Shown: in pieces, positions 1 to 8,606 of the stretch | How the letters are laid out: each line of letters opens with the position of its first letter | Position numbering within the stretch: the first letter of the stretch is position 1 | NCBI GenBank assembly: GCA_964549765.1 | Contig: CAZJWR010000012.1 | Coordinates: 1 to 64,000 of the forward strand | Reading direction: 5' to 3' | Source of the DNA: CAZJWR01 sp964549765 | Lineage (GTDB): Bacteria > Zixibacteria > MSB-5A5 > GN15 > JAAZOE01 | Length of the DNA stretch: 64,000 nucleotides | Notes under the pieces: generated by a model | What the model was told of the DNA's origin: nothing | Databases searched by the model: none | Seen by the model: only the letters and a program-made list of their open reading frames with translations | Translations under genes and position numbers: made by a program

Positions 1-429
1 TATCTCAAACCGAAAGCGCTCGAAATCCTCGACCTGGTATCGGCGGATATTATCAGTTTGCCCAATCATATCCGTGTCGAGGGGCACACCGACAACCGAC
101 CGATTCATAACGCCGATTTCGCATCCAACTGGGAATTATCCACGGCGCGGGCGACCACCGTCGTCAGGTATTTGATTGAAAAACACGGCTTTCCACCGGA
201 TAAAATATCGGCTGTGGGGTATGCCGAATACCGGCCCTATGTCCCCAACAACACCATCGAAAACCGCGCCCTCAATCGACGTGTCGACGTCGTCGTCCTG
301 ACCATGGAATTATCGGCAGCGGAACCCGGATCGGATCTCGACGCCTTAATGCAGCAGGAAATGGGTGCACTCCGCGGACTGCCACAGGAAATAGATTCAC
401 CCGACAATGGGAATAATCTTCCACGTTGA
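1..429 (+). CDS. motB: MotB-like flagellar stator protein, C-terminal OmpA domain (5' end cut by the window)
   Basis: The reading frame is open from base 1, so the gene starts outside the window and only the last 142 codons are seen. The protein is the peptidoglycan-binding OmpA/MotB domain: it has the signature VEGHTDNRPI and a downstream NRALNRRVDVVV, where the Asp and Arg residues of this family grip the diaminopimelate of peptidoglycan. A tail of about 40 acidic and polar residues follows. In the motor, MotB anchors the MotA/MotB proton channel to the cell wall. MotB rather than another OmpA-family protein is inferred from its position directly before the flagellar basal-body operon. The membrane helix and channel aspartate that would prove this lie outside the window. 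Confidence 0.8.
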   Translation, partial: YLKPKALEILDLVSADIISLPNHIRVEGHTDNRPIHNADFASNWELSTARATTVVRYLIEKHGFPPDKISAVGYAEYRPYVPNNTIENRALNRRVDVVVLTMELSAAEPGSDLDALMQQEMGALRGLPQEIDSPDNGNNLPR

Positions 430-513
430 CCGTTCCCGCGCGATTCGTCCAGTTGCGCACACCATAGTCTAATTCTTTACATTGCAATCGATTATAGTTG
501 CCCATGCCGATTT

Positions 514-529
514 TGGCATCGCGGTTGCT
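514..529 (+). promoter_or_regulatory. Sigma-54 (RpoN) promoter of the flgB operon
   Basis: TGGCAT, five bases, then TTGCT matches the sigma-54 consensus TGGCAC-N5-TTGCW with the invariant GG and GC in correct spacing. Transcription would start near base 540, about 12 bases before the flgB ATG at 552. This rules out the upstream in-frame ATG at 498, which lies before the promoter. Confidence 0.8.
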
Positions 530-551
530 AAATCACGGGTCGGAGAACCAT

Positions 552-965
552 ATGGCTAATGTGATAAAACCATCCATTTGGCAGAAGACCGGGATCGACA
601 AGTTCGGCAAACTGCTCGATCTGGCAGCCTACCGGCACAAGTTGATCGCCGGCAACATCGCCAATGTCGCCACACCCGATTATGCCGCCCGCGATATCGA
701 TTTCCAGGGAGAAATGGACAAGGCGTTGGGTTCGGGACAAAATTTGCCGATGAGAGCGACCAATCCCCGGCATATCGGCGGGGTCGGTCCCAATCAGGAA
801 ATCAAAGTGTACGAAACCGGCCCCAAGTCGGAGGACGACCTCAACGGGGTCGATATCGACACCGAGATTACGAATCTGGCCGTCAACCAGATGCGCTACA
901 CCATCGGGGCCCGGATTCTCCAGAAGAAAATGGATTTTCTGGAGAAAGCGATAAAGGGCAGATAG
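552..965 (+). CDS. flgB: Flagellar basal-body rod protein FlgB
   Basis: FlgB builds the proximal rod of the flagellum. The 137-residue protein has the N-terminal rod motif around AGNIANVATPDYAARDIDF and the conserved C-terminal helix containing NLAVNQMRYTIGARIL, as expected for this family. Its length is normal. The start at 552 is chosen because GGAGA sits five bases upstream and a sigma-54 promoter lies at 514-529. The frame extends back to an ATG at 498, but that would place the start upstream of the promoter. flgC follows after 8 bases, and the genes through fliJ form one operon. Confidence 0.96.
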   Translation: MANVIKPSIWQKTGIDKFGKLLDLAAYRHKLIAGNIANVATPDYAARDIDFQGEMDKALGSGQNLPMRATNPRHIGGVGPNQEIKVYETGPKSEDDLNGVDIDTEITNLAVNQMRYTIGARILQKKMDFLEKAIKGR

Positions 966-973
966 GATAAAAT

Positions 974-1468
974 ATGGAAGGCGTGTTTTCATCGATAACG
1001 ATTTCCGGCTCGGGTATGTCGGTCCAGCGGCAGAAGATGAACGTCGTGGCCGAGAATATTGCCAATGCCGAAACGACTAAAACTGAAGAAGGCGGCCCCT
1101 ATCGCCGACGGCGCCTCGAAGTGGAGGCGACCGATGACAAGCTGCCGTTTAAGACCATCCTCAATAATCGCTACGCCAAACTGACCCGCACCCGGCGCGA
1201 ACACCTACCCGGCCTGGGCACCAATATGGGATCGCGCGAGACGGTCGCGGTGGCCAAGGCGGAAACCGAGGTTGAAGGTCCTGACGCATACAAGCTCGTC
1301 TACGACCCGTCGCATCCCGATGCGGATGAGAACGGGTACGTCAAGATGCCCGATATTGAAATCATCAACGAGATGGTGGATATGATAGCAGCCAATCGCT
1401 CCTATGAGGCCAACGCCACGGCGATTTCGGCCTCGAAGGAGATGCTGAAAAACGCGCTCGATATTTAA
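974..1468 (+). CDS. flgC: Flagellar basal-body rod protein FlgC
   Basis: FlgC is the second proximal rod subunit. The 164-residue product shows the rod/hook N-terminal motif (SGMSVQRQKMNVVAENIANA) and the C-terminal block MPDIEIINEMVDMIAANRSY, which pack together as a coiled coil in the rod. Between them lies the short FlgC-type domain with VYDPSHPDADENGYV, a typical FlgC signature. The gene lies 8 bases after flgB and 30 bases before an unidentified small gene. Confidence 0.97.
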   Translation: MEGVFSSITISGSGMSVQRQKMNVVAENIANAETTKTEEGGPYRRRRLEVEATDDKLPFKTILNNRYAKLTRTRREHLPGLGTNMGSRETVAVAKAETEVEGPDAYKLVYDPSHPDADENGYVKMPDIEIINEMVDMIAANRSYEANATAISASKEMLKNALDI

Positions 1469-1498
1469 TCGGCGCGCATTTGGAGGAGGAGAAGGATC

Positions 1499-1837
1499 GT
1501 GAAGATTAATGCCGTTCCGATTGAGGTCTACCGGCAGACTGCCGGTGTCGCGTCGAAGCAGAATCAGGCGCCGGCCCGGGAACAGGATGGATCACAGCGC
1601 GCCGGACGGGCCGACGTCGTATCCATCCCGGTCGGACGCGAATCCGAATCGCTGGCTGTCAAGGCGCCCGTTTCGCCTTCGCTGATGGAGGGCGTGTTAT
1701 CATCTGAGGAAAAGAATGAGTTGATGAAACACTTTGCCCGGTTCGGCGATGCGCAACAGCAGTCGCCGATTTACGGCGCCGGGGCGCAGACGCGCGCCGC
1801 CGCCGGAACCGGTTACCAGGTGGATGTAAAAGCATGA
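1499..1837 (+). CDS. Unidentified small protein between flgC and fliE
   Basis: I do not recognise this 112-residue protein. It starts with GTG behind a strong GGAGGAGGAG ribosome site and overlaps fliE by four bases (ATGA), so it is translated as part of the operon. The N-terminal half is polar and looks disordered. The only compact stretch is around residues 62-84, with LMEGVLSSEEKNELMKHFAR, which looks helical. There is no signal peptide or membrane segment. A role as a secretion chaperone, regulator or rod-assembly accessory is possible from position alone. It lacks the C-terminal helix expected of FlgM. Confidence 0.75.
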   Translation: MKINAVPIEVYRQTAGVASKQNQAPAREQDGSQRAGRADVVSIPVGRESESLAVKAPVSPSLMEGVLSSEEKNELMKHFARFGDAQQQSPIYGAGAQTRAAAGTGYQVDVKA

Positions 1838-2133
1838 ACGGGATCAAGATAACGCCGCAGCAAATAACGTCGCTGCCCCAGTTGCAGAAGCCGAAAGCCG
1901 GCGGGGAGGGGCAGGACAGTTTTGGCGACCTCCTGAAGAATGCTGTCAACAACGTCGAGAACCTGCAGCAGGAGGCGACCGTGGCGCAAGACAAACTGGT
2001 TTCGGGCGAAGCTGCTGAACTCCACCAGGTGATGATCGCCGCCGAAAAGGCGGGCCTGTCGTTCGATTTGCTTCTGGAAATCCGACGACGACTGGTGGAC
2101 GCGTATCAGGAGCTGATCCGCATGCCGGTGTAA
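1834..2133 (+). CDS. fliE: Flagellar hook-basal body protein FliE
   Basis: FliE joins the MS ring to the rod and is the first substrate of the flagellar export gate. The 99-residue product has the family pattern: SFGDLLKNAVNNVENLQQEA in the middle, then VSGEAAELHQVMIAAEKAGL and the C-terminal RRRLVDAYQELIRMPV. Length and C-terminal end match the family closely. It overlaps the upstream unidentified gene by four bases and precedes fliF by 34 bases. Confidence 0.97.
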   Translation: MNGIKITPQQITSLPQLQKPKAGGEGQDSFGDLLKNAVNNVENLQQEATVAQDKLVSGEAAELHQVMIAAEKAGLSFDLLLEIRRRLVDAYQELIRMPV

Positions 2134-2167
2134 CCAAGAATGATATTCAAGTCAAATAGGATTTGAT

Positions 2168-3751
2168 ATGGAATATCTTAAACACGTTTTATCGTATCTT
2201 TCGGAAACAGTAAGGCGGATGTCGATCAGCCAGGTGGTCATGCTCGTGGCCATCGTCGTCGGTAGTATCGTCGGCGTTGTCACCGTGGCCGGATGGCTGG
2301 GAAAAGTCACCTATCAGCCGCTCTACGCCAACCTCGATCCGGCCGCCGCCGCCGATGTCACCCGCTATCTCAACGAGCACGGCATCAAGTATCAGTTGAG
2401 CGCCGGAGGGACGACCGTCGAAGTCCCCGAGGGTGACCTGTACGAGGCCCGCATGGGGCTGGCGTCGCAGGGGCTTCCCAATTCAGGCACGGTCGGTTAC
2501 TCGATTTTCGACGAAACCAATTTGGGGATGACCGATTTTCTCCAGAAGCTCAATTTCCGCCGGGCGCTCGAAGGGGAACTGGCTCGAACAATCACTTCCC
2601 TCAACGAAGTCCAGGCGGCCCGGGTGCATATCGTCATTCCCGAAGAGCGCCTTTTTGCCGAACAGCAGAAGGAGGCGACCGCCTCGGTCGTGCTGAAACT
2701 GCGTCAACCGGGCGCGATAACCAAATCGCAGGTCGGCGGTATCACCAACCTGGTGGCGTCGGCGGTTGAGGGACTCAAGCCGAACAAAATTACCATTGTC
2801 GATTACGATGGGAATATGCTGTCGTCCCGAACCGCCGGCGACGAACTGGCGGCGATGACCGGTTCGCAATTGGAAATGACCCGCCAGGTGGAACACGATC
2901 TCGAAAACAAAGCGCAAAGTATGCTCGACGGCGTCCTGGGTCCGGGCAAGGGCATCGTCCGCGTGACGGCGGATCTGAATTTTCAGCAGTATTCCAAGAT
3001 GGCCGAGACGTACGATCCGAACATGACGGCGGTCGTATCCGAGCAACGCACTCAGGGGACCAATACCGCATCCAAAACGAACGGCGAGAAAGCGGAGAAT
3101 AAAGAGGACGAAAAGAACGAAGTCACGGTCACCAACTATGAGGTCTCCAAAACGACCGAAACGGTCAACAATGCCGTCGGGACCATCAAACGGCTTTCGG
3201 TGGCGGTGCTGCTCGACGGCAATTATCGCACCATTGTCAATAATGAGGGCGTCGAGCAAAAAATATATGAACCGCGTCCACTGGAAGAGGTGGACCGGCT
3301 GGCGTCAATAGTCAAAAACGCCGTCGGGTTTTCCGCCGACCGGGACGATCAGATCGAAATCGTCAACATCGCCTTCGATAAGTCATATCTGAATGATCAG
3401 CAGAAGATGCTGGATCAACAGTATTCGCGGGAATTCTATTACGATATCATCAAAAAAGTGCTGATAGCTCTGGCCTTGGTCGGATTGGCGCTGTGGCTGC
3501 GCAAGCGAATCAAAAACTTCTTTGCCGGACTGACCAGGATCCTGCCGCCCGCGCCGCGCTCCACGGGTGTGCGCACAATACGTACCGCACAGGCCAAAGC
3601 CGATCTCGGCGCCGAACCGCCTCCGGCGGAGGACATCGAGGAAATCATTCCCGAAAAGCGCCAGCTCAAGCTGGTCGACCGGATGCAGAAAGTGGCCAAG
3701 GACGAGCCCGAGGAAATCGCGAAAGTTATCAAAACGATGATGGTCGAGTAG
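2168..3751 (+). CDS. fliF: Flagellar MS-ring protein FliF
   Basis: FliF forms the membrane-embedded MS ring on which the motor and export apparatus assemble. The 527-residue protein has an N-terminal membrane helix at about residues 20-43, the ring-building motifs starting at YQPLYANLDPAAAADV, and a second helix near residue 430 (VLIALALVGLALWL). The cytoplasmic C-terminal tail, which binds FliG, ends in EEIAKVIKTMMVE. Around residues 295-325 a charged low-complexity linker rich in Lys, Glu and Asn interrupts the periplasmic region, which is common in the family. It lies 7 bases upstream of fliG. Confidence 0.98.
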   Translation: MEYLKHVLSYLSETVRRMSISQVVMLVAIVVGSIVGVVTVAGWLGKVTYQPLYANLDPAAAADVTRYLNEHGIKYQLSAGGTTVEVPEGDLYEARMGLASQGLPNSGTVGYSIFDETNLGMTDFLQKLNFRRALEGELARTITSLNEVQAARVHIVIPEERLFAEQQKEATASVVLKLRQPGAITKSQVGGITNLVASAVEGLKPNKITIVDYDGNMLSSRTAGDELAAMTGSQLEMTRQVEHDLENKAQSMLDGVLGPGKGIVRVTADLNFQQYSKMAETYDPNMTAVVSEQRTQGTNTASKTNGEKAENKEDEKNEVTVTNYEVSKTTETVNNAVGTIKRLSVAVLLDGNYRTIVNNEGVEQKIYEPRPLEEVDRLASIVKNAVGFSADRDDQIEIVNIAFDKSYLNDQQKMLDQQYSREFYYDIIKKVLIALALVGLALWLRKRIKNFFAGLTRILPPAPRSTGVRTIRTAQAKADLGAEPPPAEDIEEIIPEKRQLKLVDRMQKVAKDEPEEIAKVIKTMMVE

Positions 3752-3758
3752 GCGGACT

Positions 3759-4775
3759 ATGAATATCAAGTACGAAGATTTGTCCCCGACCCAGAAAGCC
3801 GCTATTTCGCTGGTGGCGTTCGGGACGGAAGTGGCGTCGCTGGTGCTCAAGACGCTCAACGAGGAAGAACTCGAAAAGCTGACGGTGGAAATCGCCAACC
3901 TGCGCGAGGTCCCGCCGGATGTCGAGGAAAAAGTCATCGCTGAATGCCATGATATTTTTATGGCCCGGCAGTACGTCTCCAAGGGCGGTGTCGATTTCGC
4001 CAAGGAGATTCTCGAAAAGGCGGTGGGCAGCCGGCGGGCGCTGGATATTTTAAACCGCTTGGAATCATCGCTGCGGACGTCTGGATTCAACCTGCTGAAA
4101 AATATCGATGCCAAACACCTCGTCAATTTCATCCAGAACGAACATCCGCAGACGATCTCGCTCATATTGACGCAGTTGATGCCGCATCAGGCGGCGGCAG
4201 TTCTGGCGGAATTGCCGCCGGAATTGCAGTCCGAAGTAGCGCTTCGGGTCGCCAGCATGGAAAAAATATCGCCCGAGGTGCTCAAAGAGGTCGAATCGAC
4301 GCTCGAATCCCATTTCCAGAATACCGGCGGGCGTGATCTGTCGGTGTCCGGCGGAGCCAAAACCATCGCCGAAATTCTGAACCTGATCGAAAGCACCGCG
4401 GAAAAAAATATCCTCAAGGCCATCGAGGGCGAAAATCCCGACCTAGCCGCCGAAATCAAGAACATGATGTTCGTCTTCGACGATCTCATTCTGCTCGATG
4501 ATCGCAGCGTCCAGCGGCTTCTCAAAGAAGTCGAATCCAAAGATCTGGCGATCTCGCTCAAAGCGGCGTCGGAAGAAGTCAAAAACAAGATTTTCGCCAA
4601 CGTTTCCGAACGGGTGGCGGTGCTGATCAAGGAAGAGATGGAATTCATGGGGCCGATGCGGCTGTCCGATGTCGAGTCGGCGCAGCAACGGATCGTGGAA
4701 TCGATCAGGCGTCTCGAAGAAGAAGGCCAGATCGTCGTCGCCGGAAGGGGCGGGAAGGAAGATATCATTGTCTAA
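3759..4775 (+). CDS. fliG: Flagellar motor switch protein FliG
   Basis: FliG is the rotor protein that touches the MotA stator and turns with the MS ring. All three domains are visible in the 338 residues: an N-terminal FliF-binding domain, a middle domain with the EHPQTISLIL motif that contacts FliM, and a C-terminal domain with charged torque residues in DDLILLDDRSVQRLLKEVES. Length is normal. The stop codon overlaps the predicted TTG start of fliH. Confidence 0.98.
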   Translation: MNIKYEDLSPTQKAAISLVAFGTEVASLVLKTLNEEELEKLTVEIANLREVPPDVEEKVIAECHDIFMARQYVSKGGVDFAKEILEKAVGSRRALDILNRLESSLRTSGFNLLKNIDAKHLVNFIQNEHPQTISLILTQLMPHQAAAVLAELPPELQSEVALRVASMEKISPEVLKEVESTLESHFQNTGGRDLSVSGGAKTIAEILNLIESTAEKNILKAIEGENPDLAAEIKNMMFVFDDLILLDDRSVQRLLKEVESKDLAISLKAASEEVKNKIFANVSERVAVLIKEEMEFMGPMRLSDVESAQQRIVESIRRLEEEGQIVVAGRGGKEDIIV

Positions 4776-5484
4776 TATCCGTTCCATACGCTTGGCCGAC
4801 CGGAGAGTATTCATTGGTGAAGAGGCCGTCGATCAACAGACGCAGCGCGAGGCCGAACACCTGCTGCAGTCTCTCCATCCCAATCTCAAAGTGACGACGA
4901 CCGCCGATGGCAAACGGCAAATATCTTTACAAGATATTTTGCTGCTGGAGCAGACGCATCAGCAGGAAAAAGAAATCGCCGAAAAAAAAGCCTACGAAAG
5001 CGGCCAGGAGGCCGGATACGCCGCCGGGCTGGAAAAAGGCCGGGAAGAGGCCCGGAAGGTGGTGGCGTCGCTGTCGAAGGTACTATCTGATATCTCGGGG
5101 CAGCGCGAGGCGATCCTCCAGGAAGCCCGTGAGAAAATTTTTGAACTGGTGCTGAAAATCTCCCGGCGACTGACCTTCACCGCCGCCGAAATCGATCCCG
5201 AAGTCACCATGGCCATCATCAACGGCGCCATCGACCAACTGCTGGACAAGAGCAGACTCAAAGTAAAGATCCATCCCAACCACCTTCCCGAAGTCGAGCA
5301 GCATATCGACCGCTTCCGCGGCGCCGACACCAAGATCAAAGAATTTATTCTCGAAGCCGATCCCCGCGTCCGGGTCGGAGGATGCTTCATCGAAACCCCT
5401 GCCGGGGACATCGACGCCCGACTCGATTCCATGTACGAAGTTATCAAACAGGCCATCCTCGACGATAAGGGCGCGGCGCTGTGA
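4768..5484 (+). CDS. fliH: Flagellar export regulator FliH
   Basis: FliH is the stator-like partner of the export ATPase FliI. The frame is open further upstream, but the likely start is TTG at 4768, overlapping the fliG stop by eight bases. GGAAGGA sits at a proper distance before it, and upstream residues in this frame are only read-through of fliG. This gives 238 residues. There is a Glu/Lys/Ala-rich helical stretch with GxxxG-like repeats (SGQEAGYAAGLEKGREEARK), typical of FliH, then a C-terminal domain with KVKIHPNHLPEVEQ and ADPRVRVGGCFIETPAGDID. It overlaps fliI by four bases. Confidence 0.93.
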   Translation: MSNIRSIRLADRRVFIGEEAVDQQTQREAEHLLQSLHPNLKVTTTADGKRQISLQDILLLEQTHQQEKEIAEKKAYESGQEAGYAAGLEKGREEARKVVASLSKVLSDISGQREAILQEAREKIFELVLKISRRLTFTAAEIDPEVTMAIINGAIDQLLDKSRLKVKIHPNHLPEVEQHIDRFRGADTKIKEFILEADPRVRVGGCFIETPAGDIDARLDSMYEVIKQAILDDKGAAL

Positions 5485-6833
5485 AAATTCCGTACGATTT
5501 CTACGCCGACAAAATCGACCATGTCCGGCTGGTCCAGCAGTACGGAACGGTCAGCCGGGTGGCCGGACTGGTAGTGGAGTCGAAAGGGCCTGCGGTGCCG
5601 ATCGGGTCGTTGTGCCGGATTGAATCACCGGAAACACGATCGTCGATTCCCGCTGAGGTCGTCGGATTCAAAGAAAATATACTGTATCTCATGCCGCTGG
5701 GGAGCATCCAGGGGGTTAATCCGGGTTCGATCGTGACCAGCACGGGAGAGCAATTGCGCGTTTCGGTCGGCGATCATCTGATCGGCCGGGTCGTCAGTGG
5801 CCTTGGCGTGCCGATTGATGATCGGGGAGGATTGATCAGCACCGTTCGCCGCGCCCTCTATGCCGAGCCTCCGCCGAGTCTGAAACGTAAAAGAATTGTC
5901 GATCCGCTTTTTACCGGCGTCAAGGCTATCGATACCATGATTACCTGCGGCAAAGGGCAACGGATCGGGATATTTTCCGGATCCGGCGTCGGCAAGTCGG
6001 TCCTCATGGGTATGATCGCCCGAAACACCAGCGCCGACGTGACCGTGATAGGTCTGATCGGCGAACGCAGTCGGGAAGTCAAGGAATTCGTTACCGGGGA
6101 TCTCGGCGAGGACGGTTTGGCGCGATCGGTGGTCGTGGCGGTGACATCCGATGAACCGGCCCTGATTCGCCTCAAAGGCATCCTGACGGCGACGACCATC
6201 GCCGAATATTTCCGGGATCAGGGGAAAGACGTATTGCTTCTGGTCGATTCTCTCACTCGTGTCGCTATGGCTCAGCGGGAAATCGGCCTGGCGGTGGGCG
6301 AACCGCCGGCTACCAAGGGGTATCCGCCCTCAGCCTTCGCACTTCTTCCCAAAATACTCGAACGGTCGGGCCCGGGCGAAAACGGTTCCATCACCGGCCT
6401 CTACACCGTTTTGGTCGAAGGCGATGATTTCAACGAACCGATATCGGACGCGGTGCGTTCGGTGATCGACGGTCATGTCGTCCTGTCGCGTTCGCTGGCG
6501 TCGCGCAATCAATATCCGGCCATCGATGTGCTCGAATCGGTCAGCCGCCTGATGCTGGATGTCATCACGCCCGAGCATCGTGCGGTTGTCGGGAAGATCA
6601 AGGAACTCTTGTCCGTATACCGCGACGCGGAAGACTTGATCAACATCGGCGCCTATGTCAAGGGATCATCGGACAAGATCGATGACGCCATCGCCAACAT
6701 AGAGCGCATAAATCAGTTCCTGCAACAGGATATTCATGATCGCATCGATCCCGAGGAGGCCATAGGGGAATTGTTCGGCCTGATCGATACCACTCCGCAG
6801 CCCATGCCTGAGAAGACACATGCGCAGGTTTAA
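5481..6833 (+). CDS. fliI: Flagellar type III export ATPase FliI
   Basis: FliI is the F1-beta-like ATPase that powers or primes flagellar protein export. The 450-residue protein has the Walker A loop GSGVGKSV at residues 167-174, the catalytic glutamate region GLIGERSREVKEF, and Walker B in VLLLVDSLTRVA. Family hallmarks such as GYPPSAFALLPKILERSG are present. It starts with GTG overlapping the fliH stop, and its 3' end overlaps fliJ by 14 bases. Both overlaps suggest coupled translation. Confidence 0.98.
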   Translation: MKIPYDFYADKIDHVRLVQQYGTVSRVAGLVVESKGPAVPIGSLCRIESPETRSSIPAEVVGFKENILYLMPLGSIQGVNPGSIVTSTGEQLRVSVGDHLIGRVVSGLGVPIDDRGGLISTVRRALYAEPPPSLKRKRIVDPLFTGVKAIDTMITCGKGQRIGIFSGSGVGKSVLMGMIARNTSADVTVIGLIGERSREVKEFVTGDLGEDGLARSVVVAVTSDEPALIRLKGILTATTIAEYFRDQGKDVLLLVDSLTRVAMAQREIGLAVGEPPATKGYPPSAFALLPKILERSGPGENGSITGLYTVLVEGDDFNEPISDAVRSVIDGHVVLSRSLASRNQYPAIDVLESVSRLMLDVITPEHRAVVGKIKELLSVYRDAEDLINIGAYVKGSSDKIDDAIANIERINQFLQQDIHDRIDPEEAIGELFGLIDTTPQPMPEKTHAQV

Positions 6834-7263
6834 ATACCGGTTCGAAAAAATCCTGACGTTCCGGCAGCATCAGGAAAAACAGCGCCAACGGGAACTGGCG
6901 ACGGTGCAGCAGTTGGAGCAGTCCCAGCAACAAAAGATAGGCGACATTCTGGCCAAACAGGCCGAAACCCGGCGGGAGAAAGAACGTCACCTGGTGGGGG
7001 CGATTGTCCCGTCCTGCCTGTCGGGATTCTATCGGTATCATCTCATGCTGAAACAAAAGGAACTGACCGGACGCGAGGTGCTTCAACAGATCGGCAAAGA
7101 GATCGACAAGAGGCGGGCGGTGTTGATTGAAGCGACGCGGAAAAGGAAAATTTACGAAAAACTCAAAGAACGGCATCAGGCGCGATTCGAGCACGACATC
7201 AATCTCTGGATGCAGAAGGAAAATGACGAGAACGGCCAGAAAATTTTTATACGCAACAGTTGA
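6820..7263 (+). CDS. fliJ: Flagellar export chaperone FliJ
   Basis: FliJ is the coiled-coil stalk that sits inside the FliI ring and helps chaperone traffic. The 147-residue product starts MRRFKYRFEKILTFRQHQEK, the usual FliJ opening, and is rich in Gln, Glu, Lys and Arg in heptad-like spacing throughout. It is the last gene of the operon and is followed 20 bases later by a strong terminator. fliK, flgD and flgE, which often come next, are absent here. Confidence 0.93.
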   Translation: MRRFKYRFEKILTFRQHQEKQRQRELATVQQLEQSQQQKIGDILAKQAETRREKERHLVGAIVPSCLSGFYRYHLMLKQKELTGREVLQQIGKEIDKRRAVLIEATRKRKIYEKLKERHQARFEHDINLWMQKENDENGQKIFIRNS

Positions 7264-7283
7264 TCCTTCTCACCTCCTTTCAT

Positions 7284-7316
7284 AAAAAAAGCCCCGGTCG
7301 ATTGCCGGGGCTTTTT
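7284..7316. terminator. Bidirectional intrinsic terminator between fliJ and the minus-strand gene
   Basis: A GCCCCGG / CCGGGGC stem with a 7-base loop is flanked by seven A on the left and five T on the right. It can therefore end transcripts from both sides: the flagellar operon (plus) and the exported protein (minus). Confidence 0.92.
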
Positions 7317-7334
7317 ATATCCGTCGGTCATGCA

Positions 7335-8606
7335 TTATTTCATCAGGAGCATTTTCTTCGATTGCGTCATGCGGTCGGTTTTGATGACATATAGATATAC
7401 GCCGGTGGCAAGCGGCCGCCCGTTGCCGTCGGAACCATCGAAAACAACACTGTGATTGCCGGGGGGCAGAACGTCATCGACGAGAGTACGCACTCGCTGG
7501 CCGAGAATATCATAGACTTCGAGGCGAACATGCGACCGTTCCGGCAGCGTGTAGGCAATCGCTGTCGTGGGATTGAACGGGTTGGGAACATTCTGCTCCA
7601 ACCGGAATTCCATCGGCATTTGGGATGCGGTTTCCTCATCGACCGCAGTCCCGAGGTCGATTGAAACGGTTCCGGGCGCGAAGGCCGGGTAAATTTTCAA
7701 ATAATTAAAGAACTCCCCGAACTGAAAATAGAAGTCGGATATATAGGCGTCGGTGGTGTCGATGCTCACCGTCGCGGTCGTTCCGGATGAGAGGGTCGTG
7801 AAATGCAGCACCGCGATCGGTCCGGAGCCGACCGGCATAAGCGCGCCGTCGGCAAACCCGAAAGTGATGAGCAGCTTCTTGTCCGTATTATCGTACATGG
7901 CGTTGGCCAATAGGGCGTTTTCCGTCCGGGTGCCGGTCAGCGTCATGGAATCGAAATTGACGTTGTCCGAAAGGTATTCGAGCGGTAGGCTGATATGATA
8001 CAACGGCTCGGAATTGTAGGCGTTGATGGCGACGCTGAATTGGTCGCCGGCGCCGATCGAGGCGTCACTGACCCAGACCGAATCCGGGAAGGCAGGGATG
8101 TAGCTATTGTCGATATACCCCCTGCGAAATTCAGGAGTATGCGACGTACTCGAAACCGAGGAGAACGTCAGATGCGTAACGATAAGCGTGGTATCGATGA
8201 CGACGAGGTTGTCGGGGTATTCATCGGGAATGCCCATAAACATTGTCGCAAAAAGCCCTTTGCCCGGCCCAATCGGCGTATTATCCTGACCGAAATACAG
8301 GGCGCCTATTTTACAGGTACCCAGTGTCGAATCAATAGTTACGATTGTGAACAGGTTGTTTTCGATGCGGCTGCCGACGAAGGAGACCGAATCGATAATA
8401 ATCGCCGGATCGCTGAGTTTCAGAGGCACATCCATGGCGATGACGGAGTCGGCGTTGGAGAACGTGATATCCAGGACAGCCTTTTGGCCGGAGTGGGTGG
8501 CGATCGAGTCGATCCACAGGGTATCAGTCGAGGCGGACGGCAGTTGCTGGGCGCCTGCCAAAGAACTCAATGCCAAAAGGGCTGCTAAAATTAATCGTGC
8601 TCTCAT
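7335..8606 (-). CDS. Exported protein with cohesin-like repeats and a C-terminal NPFNP sorting domain
   Basis: The 423-residue product begins with a clear signal peptide (MRARLILAALLALSSLAGAQ). Two beta-rich blocks follow, at about 30-150 and 180-310. Each has a pattern reminiscent of cohesin-type domains, with hydrophobic alternation, SVSFVGSRIENN in the first and SMTLTGTRTENA in the second, so they look like a duplication. The last 85 residues form a FlgD-like Ig domain starting NVPNPFNPTTAIAYTLPE and ending with GVYLYVIK. Such domains commonly end proteins exported by type IX-like systems. It is convergent with the flagellar operon and shares its terminator. Function beyond export is unknown; cohesin similarity is inference from pattern. 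Confidence 0.85.
   Translation of the reverse strand: MRARLILAALLALSSLAGAQQLPSASTDTLWIDSIATHSGQKAVLDITFSNADSVIAMDVPLKLSDPAIIIDSVSFVGSRIENNLFTIVTIDSTLGTCKIGALYFGQDNTPIGPGKGLFATMFMGIPDEYPDNLVVIDTTLIVTHLTFSSVSSTSHTPEFRRGYIDNSYIPAFPDSVWVSDASIGAGDQFSVAINAYNSEPLYHISLPLEYLSDNVNFDSMTLTGTRTENALLANAMYDNTDKKLLITFGFADGALMPVGSGPIAVLHFTTLSSGTTATVSIDTTDAYISDFYFQFGEFFNYLKIYPAFAPGTVSIDLGTAVDEETASQMPMEFRLEQNVPNPFNPTTAIAYTLPERSHVRLEVYDILGQRVRTLVDDVLPPGNHSVVFDGSDGNGRPLATGVYLYVIKTDRMTQSKKMLLMK

Noticed and set aside
498..551. Earlier ATG start for flgB
   Set aside because: It lies upstream of the sigma-54 promoter at 514-529 and adds 18 residues not typical of FlgB; ATG 552 has a good ribosome site.
2483..3259. 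258-codon open frame on the minus strand inside fliF
   Set aside because: It is antisense to a certain gene, has no ribosome site, and its His/Arg/Asp-rich composition is that of a shadow frame.
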